Assembly: GCA_030849465.1 (NCBI GenBank)
Contig: JARVLF010000007.1
Span: 430,611-494,610, forward strand
DNA length: 64,000 nucleotides
Origin: Moesziomyces globuligerus
Lineage: Eukaryota > Basidiomycota > Ustilaginomycetes > Ustilaginales > Ustilaginaceae
Direction: 5' to 3'
Both the position numbers and the translations under genes were made by a program. Shown piece after piece: positions 51,470 through 60,246 of this stretch. The notes below the pieces were generated by a model. That model was given only the letters and a program-made list of their open reading frames with translations. It was not told the DNA's origin and made no database searches. Within the stretch, counting starts at the first letter, position 1. Every line of letters begins with the position of its first letter.

Positions 51470-54400
51470 ATGGCGCAGAAGGGACGAGGAAAGGGCAAGG
51501 GCCCCGAGCTCCTCTTTGACGAGACCGCAAGGGCCGAGTACCTCACCGGATTTCGCAAGCGAAAGCAGGAGCGCAAGCAGGCCGGCCGTGAGTACCTCGC
51601 AAAGAAGGCAAAGGAGGAGCAGCTCGCCGCGCGCAAGGAGCTTCGACAGGCGCGCAAGGAAAAGGCGGCCGAGAACGTCCGAGAGCAGCGCAAGGCCTTC
51701 GGCCTCCAGGCAGAGGGCGAATCCGACATCGAACAAGCGGCCGGTTCCGGCGACGAGGACGACGCCGCCGACCAGGATGCGGTGCCCCAGGTCCAGGAGG
51801 AGGAGTACGACTCGGATCAGCACCACACCCACGTCGTAGTCGAAGCCTTCGACCCCGAGCAGGAAGCCTTCGCAAAGGCAACATCGTCGTCGTCGTCGTC
51901 GTCAGCCGCCGCGCCAACACCATCGGCCGACAGGAAACCCAAAGCTAATGGTGCGTCTACCAGTGCACAATCCAGTGTAGAGGCTCTTCCACCTTCCTCC
52001 CGCCGCGTCAACAAAGCTAAGGCCAATGCGAGTCTCCCCCTCCTCCCTCCCTCCTCCGCGGCTCTCCCCACCCCGCTCTCTTCGCCGTGCAAGAACCTCG
52101 TACTTACCGCTCGTTCGCCTCCTTCTCCTCTTGCCTTGTCTCCTGCAGGCGCAAGCCAAGAAACGCATCATCCACACAAAAAAGAAGATGTCGCGCAGAA
52201 AAGAATCCTCATCTCGGGGCTCACAGAGTCGTTCTCGAAAGAGGACCTAGTGCGCCGCTTCGCCACCTTTGGCTCCGTCCTCGCGCTCGACGGCCTCGGC
52301 AAGCGCGACGCCCTCGGTCACTTCCGTCCCTACGCATACCTCACCCTCCGTGCGCCGCCCGCACAGATCCAGCGATGCATGAACCTCCTCTCCGGCTCCG
52401 TCTGGAAGGGCGCTACGCTCCGCATCGGCGAGGCCAAACCCGACTACCACCAACGCATCCAGCACGAGATCCAGAAGCGCAAGCTGATCGAGGAGCAAGA
52501 ACGCAGCACCAAGGCCAAGAAGCACAAACGCCTGCCACCGGGCATGGGCATCGAGAGTGCTAGCTTGGATCCTGTCGATGAGGCTGCCGTGGAGAGCGGA
52601 GCCGCGTGGGGTTGGAAGCGCACGCCCGCAGGACATCTCGTGCGTCCACTGCGTATGCGCCCCGCCCATCCTCTGCCACGTCCCTCGCGCGCATCCACCT
52701 TGGCGCAGGCCAACGCAAAGGAGAGCGACGATCAGCCCGAATCCAGCCGCCCGCCACGTGTCAATCCGCGTCCGCCCACCAGGGCGCACCGCATCACCAT
52801 CGATCCCACCCGCTACGGCGCCATCCACCTCTCCGGTTCCTTGCTCGAGTCGCTCGCCGCCGAGACCGGCGCCTCTTCGGCTGCCTTGGACCTCGCCTCG
52901 CTCGGTGCTGGATCGTGGAGCTGTCAAGAGATCGACGACGAGCACAGCTCCCAAGCTGATGCTTCGCACCGCCTCGTACGTTGGCAGTACCTCGCCAAGG
53001 ACGGCGCGGTGCTGCACGAGGAGTTCACCAAGCTCCCCGTGCGCGTCGTCGCCGCCGGCCATTCGACCGAGCGCAACGTGGACGTGGTCGATCAGCTCGA
53101 CTTTGATCGCTACTCGGACGCCGCCAGTGACGACGACCTTTTCTCGGGCTTCGCCTCGGCTCTGCCCGCTGCTCAGGCTGCGGTGCAATCGCACAAGCCG
53201 CGCGCTGTCTCTCGGCACGCGGTCGACACGGCCGACATCGATGATCTCTTTGCGCACAAGCCGCGTGCCATCCCCACTGAAACGGTCGATACGACCGACA
53301 TCGACGACCTCTTCGCCGGTCTGCCCTCCTCTAGCGCGACAGGATCCAACGATCTGTTCTCGGACCTGCCTTCCGCGCGCATCGCCACGCCGTCTGCCAA
53401 ACGCGCCAAGGTGGTTGCGGTCGCATCGGCCGAGCCCTTCCGTCGGGCGCCGTCGCCAAAGCCCAAAGCCACACCCAACAAGGGCTCGTTCGTGCCCGGT
53501 CTGGACCCGGAGGAGGAAGACCCGGCCAACTTCTCAGACGGGTACGACGAGGGTCTCGCGACCGTTCGTGACGTTCAGGCAGCCAGAGGCCCAGTGGATG
53601 CGGCCGAGGAGCGCAACAAGACGCTCGCGCTGCTCGGTGAGATGTTTGGCTCGGCCTCTGACGGCGAGTCGCCCCTCCCTGCCGTCGATGCTGTCGATGC
53701 ACCCGCACACGATGCGCAAGAGGTGCACGAGGCTCCTGCTTCGTCATCGAGCGATTCCAGCTCCGAGTCGGACTCGGCCTCGAGCTCGGATGCAGACTCG
53801 GACTCGGTCGCACAACCAGCATCGGAGCAGGAAAAGGGAGACGACGGCTCCGGCTCGAATGCAGAGTCGGACATCGAGACGCAGGTGCAGCCCGACGAGG
53901 CTGTTGAGCAAGAGGCTGAGGATGTTGGCATGGAGGACGCCCCGATTGCGGCGGCTGACGAGGTTGCGGCTCGGGTACCCATGGACGGGAAGGCGAGGCG
54001 AGCCGCTTTCCTGCGCTCGCTCTCGACCCCTGCTGGTGCTGACGGCGCTAGCAGAGGTGCAAGCTACATGCCCATTGCGCGATTCGACCCTGGAACCACC
54101 GCAGCGCCTGCGAGTGCCGAAGCGGCATCAGCATCGGTCCAGGCCGAGTCGTCCGAGCCTGAGTCGCAGCCCACGTTGACTGCAACGGCCAAGGCTACTG
54201 GTTCGAGCGAAGCGGGCGGGTCCAAGGTGTCCATGTCGACGCTCAAGGCCATGTTCAAGCCGCAGGACCATGCGTCGGTCTCGGGCGTCACGGCCGGCTT
54301 CAGCCTCGGCCTCAGCGCTGCCAACGAGGCCGACGCTCACGATGCCAGCGCCGGCTTCTCGCTCCTGGACTCGCTCGGTCTGGATCTCGAGCTGGAGGAA

Positions 54401-54781
54401 GAAGAGCAAGAGCCGGAAGGCGACCATGCTGCCGCGACACCTTGGAGCCGTTCGGTGGAGCAGACGCGGTATGCGGCCTCGTTTGCGACGCAAGAGGGCG
54501 AAGCGACGCAGCGTAAGCTCGCTCCGTTCTTCCCATCGGCAGCTGGCGCATCCGGTGCGGCGTGGAATGGCGCCGAGGGCCAGGGGTCGGTGTTGCGTTG
54601 GCTCAGGCCGAGAAGTGACGAGCAAAGGCAGCGCGACTGGGAGCGGTACAAGCAACACCTCACAAAGGCGGTCAAGAAGAGACACCGCGAGGCGGCGCGA
54701 AAGCACAAGCGAAACTTCACCACCACGCCCAACCCGCAGCGCACAGGCACCATGCCTCCCACGCGAGCAGCCCGCGCTTGA
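51470..54781 (+). CDS. Nucleolar protein: RRP17/NOL12 region fused to NOL8-like RRM protein
   Basis: The N-terminus (residues 15-75: FDETARAEYLTGFRKRKQER, then a Lys/Arg/Glu helix) matches the Rrp17/NOL12 family, a nucleolar 5' exonuclease factor in pre-rRNA processing. A NOL8-type RRM follows (KRILISGLTESFSKEDLVRRF, YAYLTL) with the KLIEEQ and LPPGMGI segment after it. The long acidic Ser/Ala-rich middle has repeated DTxDIDDLFA phrases. The C-terminus (WERYKQHLTKAVKKRHREAARKH) also fits NOL8. A 198-bp in-frame segment at 51951-52148 has strong GTGCGT and CTGCAG borders in matching phase, so splicing gives 1,037 residues and retention 1,103; splicing is favoured by the pyrimidine tract before the acceptor. 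Two separate genes are unlikely because the frame is shared and no stop intervenes. Confidence 0.8.
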   Translation: MAQKGRGKGKGPELLFDETARAEYLTGFRKRKQERKQAGREYLAKKAKEEQLAARKELRQARKEKAAENVREQRKAFGLQAEGESDIEQAAGSGDEDDAADQDAVPQVQEEEYDSDQHHTHVVVEAFDPEQEAFAKATSSSSSSSAAAPTPSADRKPKANGASTSAQSSVEALPPSSRRVNKAKANASLPLLPPSSAALPTPLSSPCKNLVLTARSPPSPLALSPAGASQETHHPHKKEDVAQKRILISGLTESFSKEDLVRRFATFGSVLALDGLGKRDALGHFRPYAYLTLRAPPAQIQRCMNLLSGSVWKGATLRIGEAKPDYHQRIQHEIQKRKLIEEQERSTKAKKHKRLPPGMGIESASLDPVDEAAVESGAAWGWKRTPAGHLVRPLRMRPAHPLPRPSRASTLAQANAKESDDQPESSRPPRVNPRPPTRAHRITIDPTRYGAIHLSGSLLESLAAETGASSAALDLASLGAGSWSCQEIDDEHSSQADASHRLVRWQYLAKDGAVLHEEFTKLPVRVVAAGHSTERNVDVVDQLDFDRYSDAASDDDLFSGFASALPAAQAAVQSHKPRAVSRHAVDTADIDDLFAHKPRAIPTETVDTTDIDDLFAGLPSSSATGSNDLFSDLPSARIATPSAKRAKVVAVASAEPFRRAPSPKPKATPNKGSFVPGLDPEEEDPANFSDGYDEGLATVRDVQAARGPVDAAEERNKTLALLGEMFGSASDGESPLPAVDAVDAPAHDAQEVHEAPASSSSDSSSESDSASSSDADSDSVAQPASEQEKGDDGSGSNAESDIETQVQPDEAVEQEAEDVGMEDAPIAAADEVAARVPMDGKARRAAFLRSLSTPAGADGASRGASYMPIARFDPGTTAAPASAEAASASVQAESSEPESQPTLTATAKATGSSEAGGSKVSMSTLKAMFKPQDHASVSGVTAGFSLGLSAANEADAHDASAGFSLLDSLGLDLELEEEEQEPEGDHAAATPWSRSVEQTRYAASFATQEGEATQRKLAPFFPSAAGASGAAWNGAEGQGSVLRWLRPRSDEQRQRDWERYKQHLTKAVKKRHREAARKHKRNFTTTPNPQRTGTMPPTRAARA

Positions 54782-55073
54782 GCCTCAACCCATCGAATGC
54801 ATTTCGTCCTCCTCTTGTATCGAAACGAACCCGACAGAACCAGCTGCGTGCGAGTGAGCCCTGGATGGACACGACGAGATCCGACGTCGCCTTGCCAAGA
54901 AAGCGCGCATGCGGTCGCGCGGGGCAGAGTCAAAGCGGCAGTTTATGCAGGATGGGATTGCGATCGACGCTCAGCGTCCTTGATCAAGTTTTTTTGAGCC
55001 ACAGACATGCACTGCCAGCCGTGTTCGCAGACCAGCTGCGACGCTTCGCGGATGCCGAGCGGCGATGCACGCG
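54782..55073. other. Convergent intergenic gap
   Basis: About 290 bp lie between the RRP17-NOL8 and AA10 stop codons. The T-rich run at 54988-54994 may lie in a 3' UTR. Nothing else is seen. Confidence 0.5.
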
Positions 55074-56075
55074 CTAGGCGGATCGTCGCTTCTGCATGCG
55101 CATCTGCTGACGACCAAAGTCGGCGCGCGCCGCAAGCACCGAGCTCGAGGGCTGGCGGCGCTTGAGCCGGCACGCCTTGCCCTTGGTCGAGTGGTTGCGC
55201 GGCCCGGTCGAGGCCGACGTGGCCGGCTTGGTCGTGCCCGCGCCCGACTGCGAAGCGGCCGTCGAGGCGTTGCTGGAGGCTGCCGAGCCTGAGCCCGAGG
55301 AGGTCGAGCCACCCGTGCCAGTGTTGGCGCTGCTCGAAGAAGCCGGGTTGGAGCCCGAGTTGGCGGCCGAAGAGCTGGGAGCGGTGCTGCTGGAGCCGGC
55401 CGCGTTGCTCGGCTTGGGGCTGGAGGCTGCGACGGGGGGGAAGCTGGGCGATCCGGTGCTCTTACCGCCAAAGTTGAGGTCGATGCACTGGTAGAAGGCG
55501 TTGGCGGTGTTGTCGACGGTCCAGACGGCGTAGACGACGTGGTAGCCGGAGCGGGCGGGCATGGACTTGGAGAGGTCGTGCGTCATGGTGGCGGGTGGGG
55601 CCTTGCCGTTCATGGCGACGGTGAGGAAGGGGTCGGATTCAAAGTCGCTGGCGGTGAGGCCGTGGGTGGTGCTGGCGTCCCAGTCGGGCCGGGTGATGAA
55701 GTACTTGAAGCTGGTGGTGGCATGCTGCGCGGTGAAGGTCCAGGAGAACGACTTTACGTCGCTCGCCTGGGTGGTGGGCCAGACGGTGGAGCCCTGGCGG
55801 TCGAGTTGGGAGAACTGGGTCAGACCGGCTGAGCACAGCTTACCGTCGCCGCTGCGGGCAAAGGGAAGACCCTTGGGGGCCTCGACCGACTGCGGCTCGT
55901 ACTGGATCTCGCCGCAATTTTTGGCCTGGCCCGTCTTGCAGAAGTAGGCGCGCGAGGCGGGAGAGGTGACGTAGCCATGGGCGTCAACGAGACCGACGAG
56001 GAGGTGGGAGACGGCCGCGACCAGCGCGACGAGGCGGAAGATGGAGAGTGGCAGGATCAAGGTGCGCGAAGACAT
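55074..56075 (-). CDS. AA10-type lytic polysaccharide monooxygenase, secreted
   Basis: The 333-residue protein has a signal peptide (1-32, ending LVGLVDA) and begins its mature chain at His33 (HGYVTSPASRAYFCKTGQ). The N-terminal His and a second His near 118 (TFTAQHATTSFKYF) fit the copper-binding histidine brace of LPMOs. The chitin-binding type-4/AA10 fold signature runs through WDASTTHGLTASDF and YQCIDLNFGG (to about 215). AA10 enzymes are mostly bacterial or viral; characterised fungal examples come from the smut Ustilago maydis. They cleave chitin or cellulose oxidatively. A Ser/Thr/Gly-rich linker (220-290) and a basic, Lys/Arg-rich tail follow, with no obvious carbohydrate-binding domain. 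The start at 56075 gives the signal peptide; 34 upstream in-frame codons do not. Confidence 0.9.
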   Translation of the reverse strand: MSSRTLILPLSIFRLVALVAAVSHLLVGLVDAHGYVTSPASRAYFCKTGQAKNCGEIQYEPQSVEAPKGLPFARSGDGKLCSAGLTQFSQLDRQGSTVWPTTQASDVKSFSWTFTAQHATTSFKYFITRPDWDASTTHGLTASDFESDPFLTVAMNGKAPPATMTHDLSKSMPARSGYHVVYAVWTVDNTANAFYQCIDLNFGGKSTGSPSFPPVAASSPKPSNAAGSSSTAPSSSAANSGSNPASSSSANTGTGGSTSSGSGSAASSNASTAASQSGAGTTKPATSASTGPRNHSTKGKACRLKRRQPSSSVLAARADFGRQQMRMQKRRSA

Positions 56076-57599
56076 GGCGATGATGATGATGGATGGGTAT
56101 CGAAGGAATGTAGAGTGCAAACAAGGGGCCCAGCCCGGATGAAGAGAGTAGCGAAGTTGAAAAGGAAGCTGGACCAAGGAAGAGGGAGGTAGGGAGGAAC
56201 GGCGAAACGGGGAGGGATATGTAGGAGAAGGGAGGGAGGGAGGGATGGTGAGGAGAGAAGAAGAGAGCGAGCGGTGGATGCAGGACGCTGGAGCTATTCC
56301 ATGCGGAGCGACTGCGCGCCAAAGCAGCCAAAGGGCGGCAATGGAGTCGGGGCGCCTGAAGCGCTAAGCGCCTGCGGCGAGGAGCTGTTGGCGCGCTTGT
56401 CACAGTCTCGTCATGACAAGCTGCTTCGGCAGCGCTTCGGCAGCGCCGAGCTACAGTCGGAGCAAGCGCGAGCATACAGTAGAAGCTTCGGCGTGACAAA
56501 GCGCGGCTGCGCCTTTGACAGCGGAGTGCCCGGCACGACAACCCGGATCGGACGTTGTTGCTGCGCTGCATCGGAAGTTGGCTGCGCCGACAAGCTCAAA
56601 GCGAATCGTGACTGGTCATTCTCCGAGCTCGCTGGCAGCTCCGAGACTCGATCAAAGAGTCGCTCCCTGACTCGGCTGATCCGAACCGACAGTGACGCCC
56701 CTGCCTGCAAGCCAGCTCAGCTCGCCCATGCCAGGCAGCGGCTACTGTCACAGTATCCGATGAGAGAGAGAGAGCCCGCCAGCAGCAGGGGCGCCTCGGC
56801 AAAGCCGCTTGGCAGAGCATGTGACAGGCGTCCAATGCAGACGCACAAAATGAAAGAGAATTTGGCTCCACTGAGCGTGCCCCCCTTTGTCTGCGTGACG
56901 CGCCCGCTGCACTGGTTGACGCGGCAAAAGGCTTTGTGAGCCGAGAGCCCAGGGATGGAATCCGCGATGCCAACACTCGCATGACTGAAACAGACAGCTG
57001 CCATGCGCACCTCGACGCCGAGCGACGACGCGTTCGGCTTGGCTCGCATCCCGTTGCTCACAACCTTAGCTTGGCGCCCTTCCCACGCCTGAGAATCATG
57101 CTTTGCGATCGAACGTTCGATCGATCGCCATCGGCCAGCGATTGGCTCCGCACCAACGCGTCAGCACCGATCCGTAGTGAGCGGCATGGTAGAACATCCG
57201 CACATGTTGTGGCTCCCGCACGGCGCGACCAAAATTCGACGTGGTGCACCGATTGGTCCCGAGCAACGCGTCATGGACTCTGCGCCCTGCTCCCGAAAAA
57301 AGAAATCTCTTCGGCACTACCAACCGGATCGCCGCAGCTCTTGGTGGGGCCGGCTCTCGCTGCGATCGAGCATACAGATGTCGCTTGCTATCGCTTGCTA
57401 TCGAGACCGCGAGGAGCGCAGTCAGCCAAGCTCGTTCAGCGCTTGTGAGATCAACAACGAGTTTGCGTACTGCTCTCCCACACAACACCCCATCCCTGCA
57501 CAACACCGTCCACCCACATCATCAATGTCACAGACTTCATCTCCAGCACCCTGCTACAGACGCGTGGGCCTGCGCCGCCTGAGCGACGCGAAGGGGGAT

Positions 57600-57703
57600 C
57601 TTACGGCCAATTCCAGTCGAGATCGACCGTACGCGCTTAGGGCCGATCTCGATTGGAATCGGTTGTAAGAGCTTACGGCCAAACTCAATCCTATTTGGCC
57701 GTA
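57600..57703. repeat. Paired inverted repeats (hairpins)
   Basis: A perfect 10-bp inverted repeat, TACGGCCAAA (57674-57683) and TTTGGCCGTA (57694-57703), has a 10-base loop. Just upstream an imperfect pair, AATTCCAGTCGAGATCG and CGATCTCGATTGGAAT, spans about 57607-57660. The phrase TTACGGCC recurs at both. This could be a small miniature element; no terminal duplication is seen. Confidence 0.6.
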
Positions 57704-57760
57704 CAAGCACTCCCACCATAGCAGGCCAGGCGGGCGGCCCACTCACACCACCAAGCTCAC

Positions 57761-58070
57761 TGTTAGAACCGTAGGGTCTGGATACCACGGGGCGGCTACG
57801 GTCGGTCGGGGTTGGCCGGGGAGGAGAGGTTGAGAGCGACGGAGTCGGTTGGCTGCGCAACAGTACGTTGCGGTGGTTGGGGCACGGCACTGCTATTGCT
57901 ATAGAGCGAAAGAAGTAATACATGCGACGGGGTCCGTAGACAACCCCCGTCGGGCGAGCGTGAGAAGAAGTCTGTCGGTCGCGCCTGGTCGCGCCGCCGG
58001 GAGCGTTGCGCTCTCGGCCGGGAGGGCGCAACCGCGTACTGCAGGTTGGACGGAGCTGGGGGTCCTGACA
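57761..58070 (-). mobile_element. Possible LTR remnant with polypurine tract
   Basis: Read on the minus strand, a run of 15 G and TAA (a polypurine-tract-like string) stands just before TGTCAGGACCCCC. The block ends GGTTCTAACA at 57761. Its ends are imperfect inverted repeats (TGTTAGAACC against TGTCAGGACC) and fit TG...CA LTR termini of about 310 bp. No target-site duplication and no adjacent internal coding region were found, so this is tentative. Confidence 0.35.
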
Positions 58071-58452
58071 TTACCCCCCCCCCCCCCCGCCCGAGTCGCT
58101 TGTCCGCAAGCGACGGCGGCCCGGCAGCGTTTGCTGTTGGGCGTCGCGACCACAGTTGGTGGCAGCCGGGGGTCGGTCGGCCGCGGCTCGGACGGTCGCG
58201 CCTTGCAGCGGCAGGCGCGTGTCACGCCGTTGATCGCCGCGTGTCACCGCGCTAATCTCCGCAAGCCGCCGGCTTCATGTCGGCGGAGCTGCGCGCACCC
58301 ATTATTGCGCACCGCGCTCCCATCATCTCAACCTTGTTCGCGAGCAAGATACCGCAAGCGCACCAATGAGAGCTTTGTGCGAACGCGCGCGGCGCGCACC
58401 TTCTGCGCACGCTTTGTGCACACCCACCCGTCGCACCCCCCTTGGAAGGGGA

Positions 58453-58458
58453 TATATA
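58453..58458 (+). promoter_or_regulatory. TATA box of the truncated distal gene
   Basis: TATATA in GGGGATATATACAACC lies about 50 bp upstream of the ATG at 58506. Confidence 0.55.
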
Positions 58459-58505
58459 CAACCGCGAGTACGTCCACCCCGGCTCTCGTCTTCCCAACCT
58501 TCACG

Positions 58506-59345
58506 ATGTCGCCTCCCCCCTCCCCTCGTTACCCTTTCGCGTCGGGCCTGTACCCTCCCGCCCGCCCGGCGCGCCCCCAGCACAACGACGACGGCCGCGA
58601 CGGCGATGTTGCAATGGACGACGGTGAGTATTCTTGCGCCGTGGTGTTCCGTCGGCGTTGGTCGGGCTGCGCGACTGACGGTCGGGGCTTTGGTTGGCGG
58701 TGGCAACAGGTACGACGGCGGCAACGCGCCCGGCGGCCTTGCCCGCTCCTTTCTCGTTCCCCGGCGGCATCAACTGCCACATCTTGGGTAAGTCTTGCTG
58801 TCGTGGTGTCTGCCGGAGCGTCGCTAACCCCTGGCCTTGCCTTTTCTCCCAGACTGGGCCGACCCTGCTTGCTTGGCCGACTGGGCGCCCACGCCCGTCG
58901 CGCCCTCGTCGGGCCCCTCGCGCCCGCAACGCGCCGCAGCCGTGCGCGCCGCGCCCTACCAGCGGGACGCGCCACTGCCCGAGGATGTGCAGCCGCGCGT
59001 CCGTCTGCCTGCGTCGCGGGGCGCTTCCTCCTCTGCGTCGGCTGGCGCTCGGTCCCCTGCGTCGGCTGGCGCTCGTTTGCCCGCGTCGGCTGGCGCGCGC
59101 CCTTCTCCGGTGCCCGTCACTGTGGTTGGTAAGTCGGTCGGGACTTGTTTTGTTCGGTCGGGCCTTTACTGACCTCGCTGTGCCTGTTTTTTTTTTCTTT
59201 GCTAGACGATGATGACAACGAGGCCGATGGCGACGTCGCAATGGCGCCGGTGCCGTCGGCCAGCGCTCCGCCCGCCGCCGCTCTGCCCGCCGCCCAACCC
59301 AAGGTCCCTCCCGCCGCTGCGCCCGCCGTTCCCGCTGCGTCGGCC
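58506..59345 (+). pseudogene. Four-exon low-complexity gene truncated by interstitial telomere repeats
   Basis: Four exons (58506-58623, 58710-58787, 58853-59128, 59206 to about 59345) join in one frame. All three introns are phase 1, with borders GTGAGT...CAG, GTAAGT...CAG and GTAAGT...TAG and lengths of 65-86 bp. The product starts MSPPPSPRYPFASGLYPP and is rich in Ala, Pro, Arg and Ser; it contains three ASAGAR repeats (exon 3) and the phrase DGDVAM twice (end of exon 1, start of exon 4). No domain is recognised. Exon 4 runs without a stop straight into TTAGGG repeats at 59346, after which the frame continues into unrelated sequence to 59465. The original 3' end is therefore missing. A TATA box precedes the start, so it may still be transcribed. 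Confidence 0.65.
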
Positions 59346-59364
59346 CTAGGGTTAGGGTTAGGGT
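59346..59364 (+). repeat. Interstitial telomeric repeat (about three TTAGGG units)
   Basis: The string CTAGGGTTAGGGTTAGGGTT follows GTCGGC directly and is followed by CCAGATCC. It has the same orientation as the terminal telomere, as expected of an old right-hand chromosome end later buried. Confidence 0.9.
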
Positions 59365-59484
59365 TCCAGATCCTTTTGACGGTGGGTTTCCAACTTTTGG
59401 ACGCGCTTGACATCCAGCGGTCCCTGGTCTGCCCTCATGGAAGACGGTCCAATTCAAAAATCTGACGCGTTGAATTTCACAGGA

Positions 59485-59670
59485 AGACAGTCCGCTTCAA
59501 AAATCAAGACGGTCTGCTTCAAAAATCAAGACGGTCCACTTCAGAAATAAAGACGGTCTGCTTCAAAAATGGAGACGGTCCACTACAGTCAGAGAGACAG
59601 TCCGCTACAGTCAGAGAGACGGTCAGCTACAGTCAGAGAGACGGTCAGCTACAAAAGGGAGACCATCAAG
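59485..59670 (+). repeat. 22-bp tandem array
   Basis: Eight consecutive units with the core AGACGGTCNGCT start exactly 22 bp apart at 59485, 59507, 59529, 59551, 59573, 59595, 59617 and 59639, with a ninth degenerate start near 59660 and an isolated copy at 59442. The units grade from a CAAAAATCA half to a CAGTCAGAG half. They lie just before the zinc-finger ORF and may be its promoter or 5' UTR repeats. Confidence 0.85.
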
Positions 59671-59736
59671 GGCAAGTAGCAGAGAAGTGCACCCGTCAAT
59701 GCCCATCACATCACCCACTCCCCTCCGCCAGCCAAT

Positions 59737-60246
59737 ATGTCACGGACAACCTGCCCTGTTTGCGGTCTCTCCTATGCGGCAACAAACATCACCAATCATT
59801 TGCGCAAGGCGCACAGCGGTGCACACGTCAGTCAGGAGGCTGCTGCTGCTGTTGGGCTAGTTGCATGCCAGTGCGGCCAGGTAGTGGTGAATGCTGCGGC
59901 ACTGCGCAAGCACCAGGGCATCCGTTAGTGCCGGGGTGTACGGCCCCAGCCCACAGCAGCAGCCGCTGCAGCAGCAGAAAATTTTGCTCCAGCACAGTCA
60001 GAATCAGCGCCGGCAGAGCAGACCGCAGCAGCAGCCATTGTGGCAGCTGCATCAGCGCTGGCGCAGGCTCTGGCCCCGCTGCCGCCTCCAAGTGCAAGCC
60101 CAGCACCCGTGTGTTACAGGCCTGGATCAGACCCTGATCGACGCAGGCACGTGTGGAGGGCGCAGGCGAAAATCCGTAGCAGGGGCTACGAGCGCGCCAA
60201 GTCGCGGTCCGGCGAGTGGAGGCCACTCGACGAATGCCGTCAATAA
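59737..60246 (+). pseudogene. Zinc-finger ORF fragment, probable 5' part of a non-LTR retroelement
   Basis: The frame starts MSRTTCPVCGLSYAATNITN; CPVC followed by a His pair (H-X4-H) makes a C2H2 finger, and a second Cys/His cluster (CQCG, then KHQGIR) follows. A TAG codon interrupts at 59926-59928, yet the same frame continues open for another 105 codons of Ala/Gln/Pro-rich sequence to a TAA near 60246. This suggests a single nonsense change in a longer protein. Such N-terminal fingers are typical of R2/CRE-type retroelements with a restriction-like endonuclease, but no reverse transcriptase belonging to it remains; the gypsy element begins within or just after it. A cellular zinc-finger origin is possible. 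Confidence 0.5.

Larger units (their letters stand above)
56076..58505. other. 2.4-kb gene-free subtelomere-proximal stretch
   Basis: No gene is supported between the AA10 gene and the distal spliced gene. The proximal part (56076-56300) is GA/CT-rich leader of the AA10 gene. Near 57600-57705 there are two hairpin-forming inverted repeats; at 57761-58070 an LTR-like block; at 58074-58088 a C15 run. The remaining parts have GC-rich unique sequence with no repeated frame. Confidence 0.5.

Noticed and set aside
58837..59172. Stand-alone frame around exon 3 of the truncated gene
   Set aside because: Splice borders on both sides and the shared phase show it is an internal exon of the four-exon gene.
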